From positions 354,325-418,324 of the forward strand of contig NZ_LKEH01000027.1 of the NCBI RefSeq assembly GCF_001642795.1: a stretch of 64,000 nucleotides of DNA, given 5' to 3'. This DNA comes from Pseudomonas viridiflava (lineage in GTDB: Bacteria > Pseudomonadota > Gammaproteobacteria > Pseudomonadales > Pseudomonadaceae). Both the position numbers and the translations under genes were made by a program. Below the pieces are notes generated by a model. It had not been told where the DNA came from. It worked only from the letters and a program-made list of their open reading frames with translations, and did no database searches. This document shows positions 63,408-64,000 of this stretch, piece after piece. Position 1 is the stretch's first letter. Each line of letters starts with the position of its first letter.

Positions 63408-64000
63408 GACAGCGGCCTCGCGGATGGATTGAAGAAGGTATTGAAGTGCTCGCGCTCGGTACGGCCCATCCAGGCGTTGAGGCTCCACAGATCGGCGACT
63501 GGTACATCGGTAAACGGCAGGTGATGCAGATAGCCGTCGGGGCCGAACTCCGGGGTCATGGTCGTGCCGCTGTAGCCTCGCGCCTGTTGCGATGTCCAGA
63601 TGTCGGCCCAGTGCTGCTGATGAAACGCCAGCGCCTCGGCATATTCCGGCGCTGCCGGATGCGGCACCTGCGGACCCTGGTCATAACCGACCCGCGCCTG
63701 AATGTGGTGCACACGCTCAACGAAAGCGCGCAGATCGTCAGCCGGATCGTTCAACAGACGTTCGCACGTCACCACCCAGTGGCTGATGTCGCTGGTGAAA
63801 CGCAGGCCCGGTACTTGTTCGATCAATTGCAGGGTCAGCCAGGGATTGAACAGCGAGCGCGCCCGATGAGTTTCGAAGCTGCACACCAGGCCGCTGCGAG
63901 CGGCAATCTCCAGCGCCTCCCCGAAAAAGTCCACTTGCTGCGCCAATGGCCAGCGGTCGTTACCGGCCAGCACGTTGACGAAGCGCGGCTCTAGCTCTGC
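63404..64000 (-). CDS. TIM-barrel sugar phosphate isomerase/epimerase-like protein (N-terminus outside window)
   Basis: The visible C-terminal 198 residues show the xylose isomerase-like barrel: [25 protein letters not shown] and a final Glu in [11 protein letters not shown], which are the metal-binding positions. The N-terminal part lies beyond the window edge. It is the upstream gene of the oxygenase operon, with ATGA overlap to the oxygenase. Its reaction is unknown; members of this fold also hydrolyse or isomerise non-sugar compounds. Confidence 0.8.
   Translation of the reverse strand, partial: AELEPRFVNVLAGNDRWPLAQQVDFFGEALEIAARSGLVCSFETHRARSLFNPWLTLQLIEQVPGLRFTSDISHWVVTCERLLNDPADDLRAFVERVHHIQARVGYDQGPQVPHPAAPEYAEALAFHQQHWADIWTSQQARGYSGTTMTPEFGPDGYLHHLPFTDVPVADLWSLNAWMGRTEREHFNTFFNPSARPLS

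Noticed and set aside
62442..63524. Plus-strand frame of 360 codons
   Set aside because: It is antisense to the 2-oxoglutarate oxygenase, whose ligands are all present.
1..64000. Mobile element, prophage or integrated island
   Set aside because: No transposase, integrase, phage gene or tRNA end was found; the AT-rich gaps are short and lie between ordinary genes.

Overview
The window looks like chromosomal DNA of a Pseudomonas, most probably of the P. syringae group. The support is: a vanillate demethylase locus (vanAB with a GntR repressor), a LOV-histidine kinase-response regulator hybrid of the type known from P. syringae, an OprD-family porin, puuD/puuR-like genes, P. syringae-style repeats with GGACGCGGAGCGTCC cores, and a REPIN. 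It holds about 52 protein genes, mostly short operons with divergent regulators. I saw no rRNA, tRNA, CRISPR array, transposase, integrase or phage gene. The species call is inference from gene content and no alignment was run.

Layout. 1-304: start of a nucleoside hydrolase (partial). 651-2594: GGDEF/EAL protein. 2682-5422: vanR, vanB, vanA, with two GGATCC-centred candidate VanR operators upstream of vanA. 5.6-5.9 kb: dispersed repeats. 5.9-8.4 kb: LysR regulator, puuD-like amidohydrolase and a XRE/cupin regulator. 8.4-10.5 kb: a TonB-dependent receptor. 10.8-15.2 kb: a block with a stress-protein flavour (metallothionein, OBAP lipoprotein, cupin, zinc alcohol dehydrogenase, SRPBCC membrane protein, YciE-like ferritin fold). 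15.3-22.0 kb: a galactofuranose-type glycan locus (galE, divergent from glycosyltransferase, glf, glycoside hydrolase and ABC exporter). 22.1-23.7 kb: blue-light sensor kinase. 23.8-28.8 kb: TetR regulator and a two-gene RND efflux pump with a readable promoter/operator region. 29.2 kb: a membrane protein. 30.4-34.7 kb: a sugar or polyol catabolic operon (two TIM-barrel isomerases and a Gfo/Idh dehydrogenase) under a divergent LacI regulator.

34.7-45.3 kb holds three redox enzymes, each divergent from its own regulator (NmrA/LysR, NmrA/HxlR, quinone reductase/LysR), a DUF2251 protein, small secreted proteins, a GNAT acetyltransferase, a HAD phosphatase, an OprD porin and a DadA-like flavin oxidase. 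46.5-51.9 kb is one compact minus-strand operon, tonB-exbB-exbD-TonB receptor-gspI-gspK, which joins a private TonB energiser to two type II secretion minor pseudopilins. 52.5-54.8 kb: a His-rich secreted protein and a DUF2238 membrane protein between AT-rich gaps. 54.8-56.7 kb: a LysR regulator divergent from a class II aldolase. 56.7 kb to the end: a minus-strand operon of TIM-barrel isomerase (partial), 2-oxoglutarate/Fe(II) oxygenase, amino-acid binding protein, fused permease-ATPase, ThDP decarboxylase of the 2-ketoarginine type and aldehyde dehydrogenase. It reads as uptake and oxidative breakdown of an arginine-like amino acid.

The parts most likely to be undescribed are the galactofuranose locus, the TonB/pseudopilin operon and the final oxygenase-decarboxylase operon.
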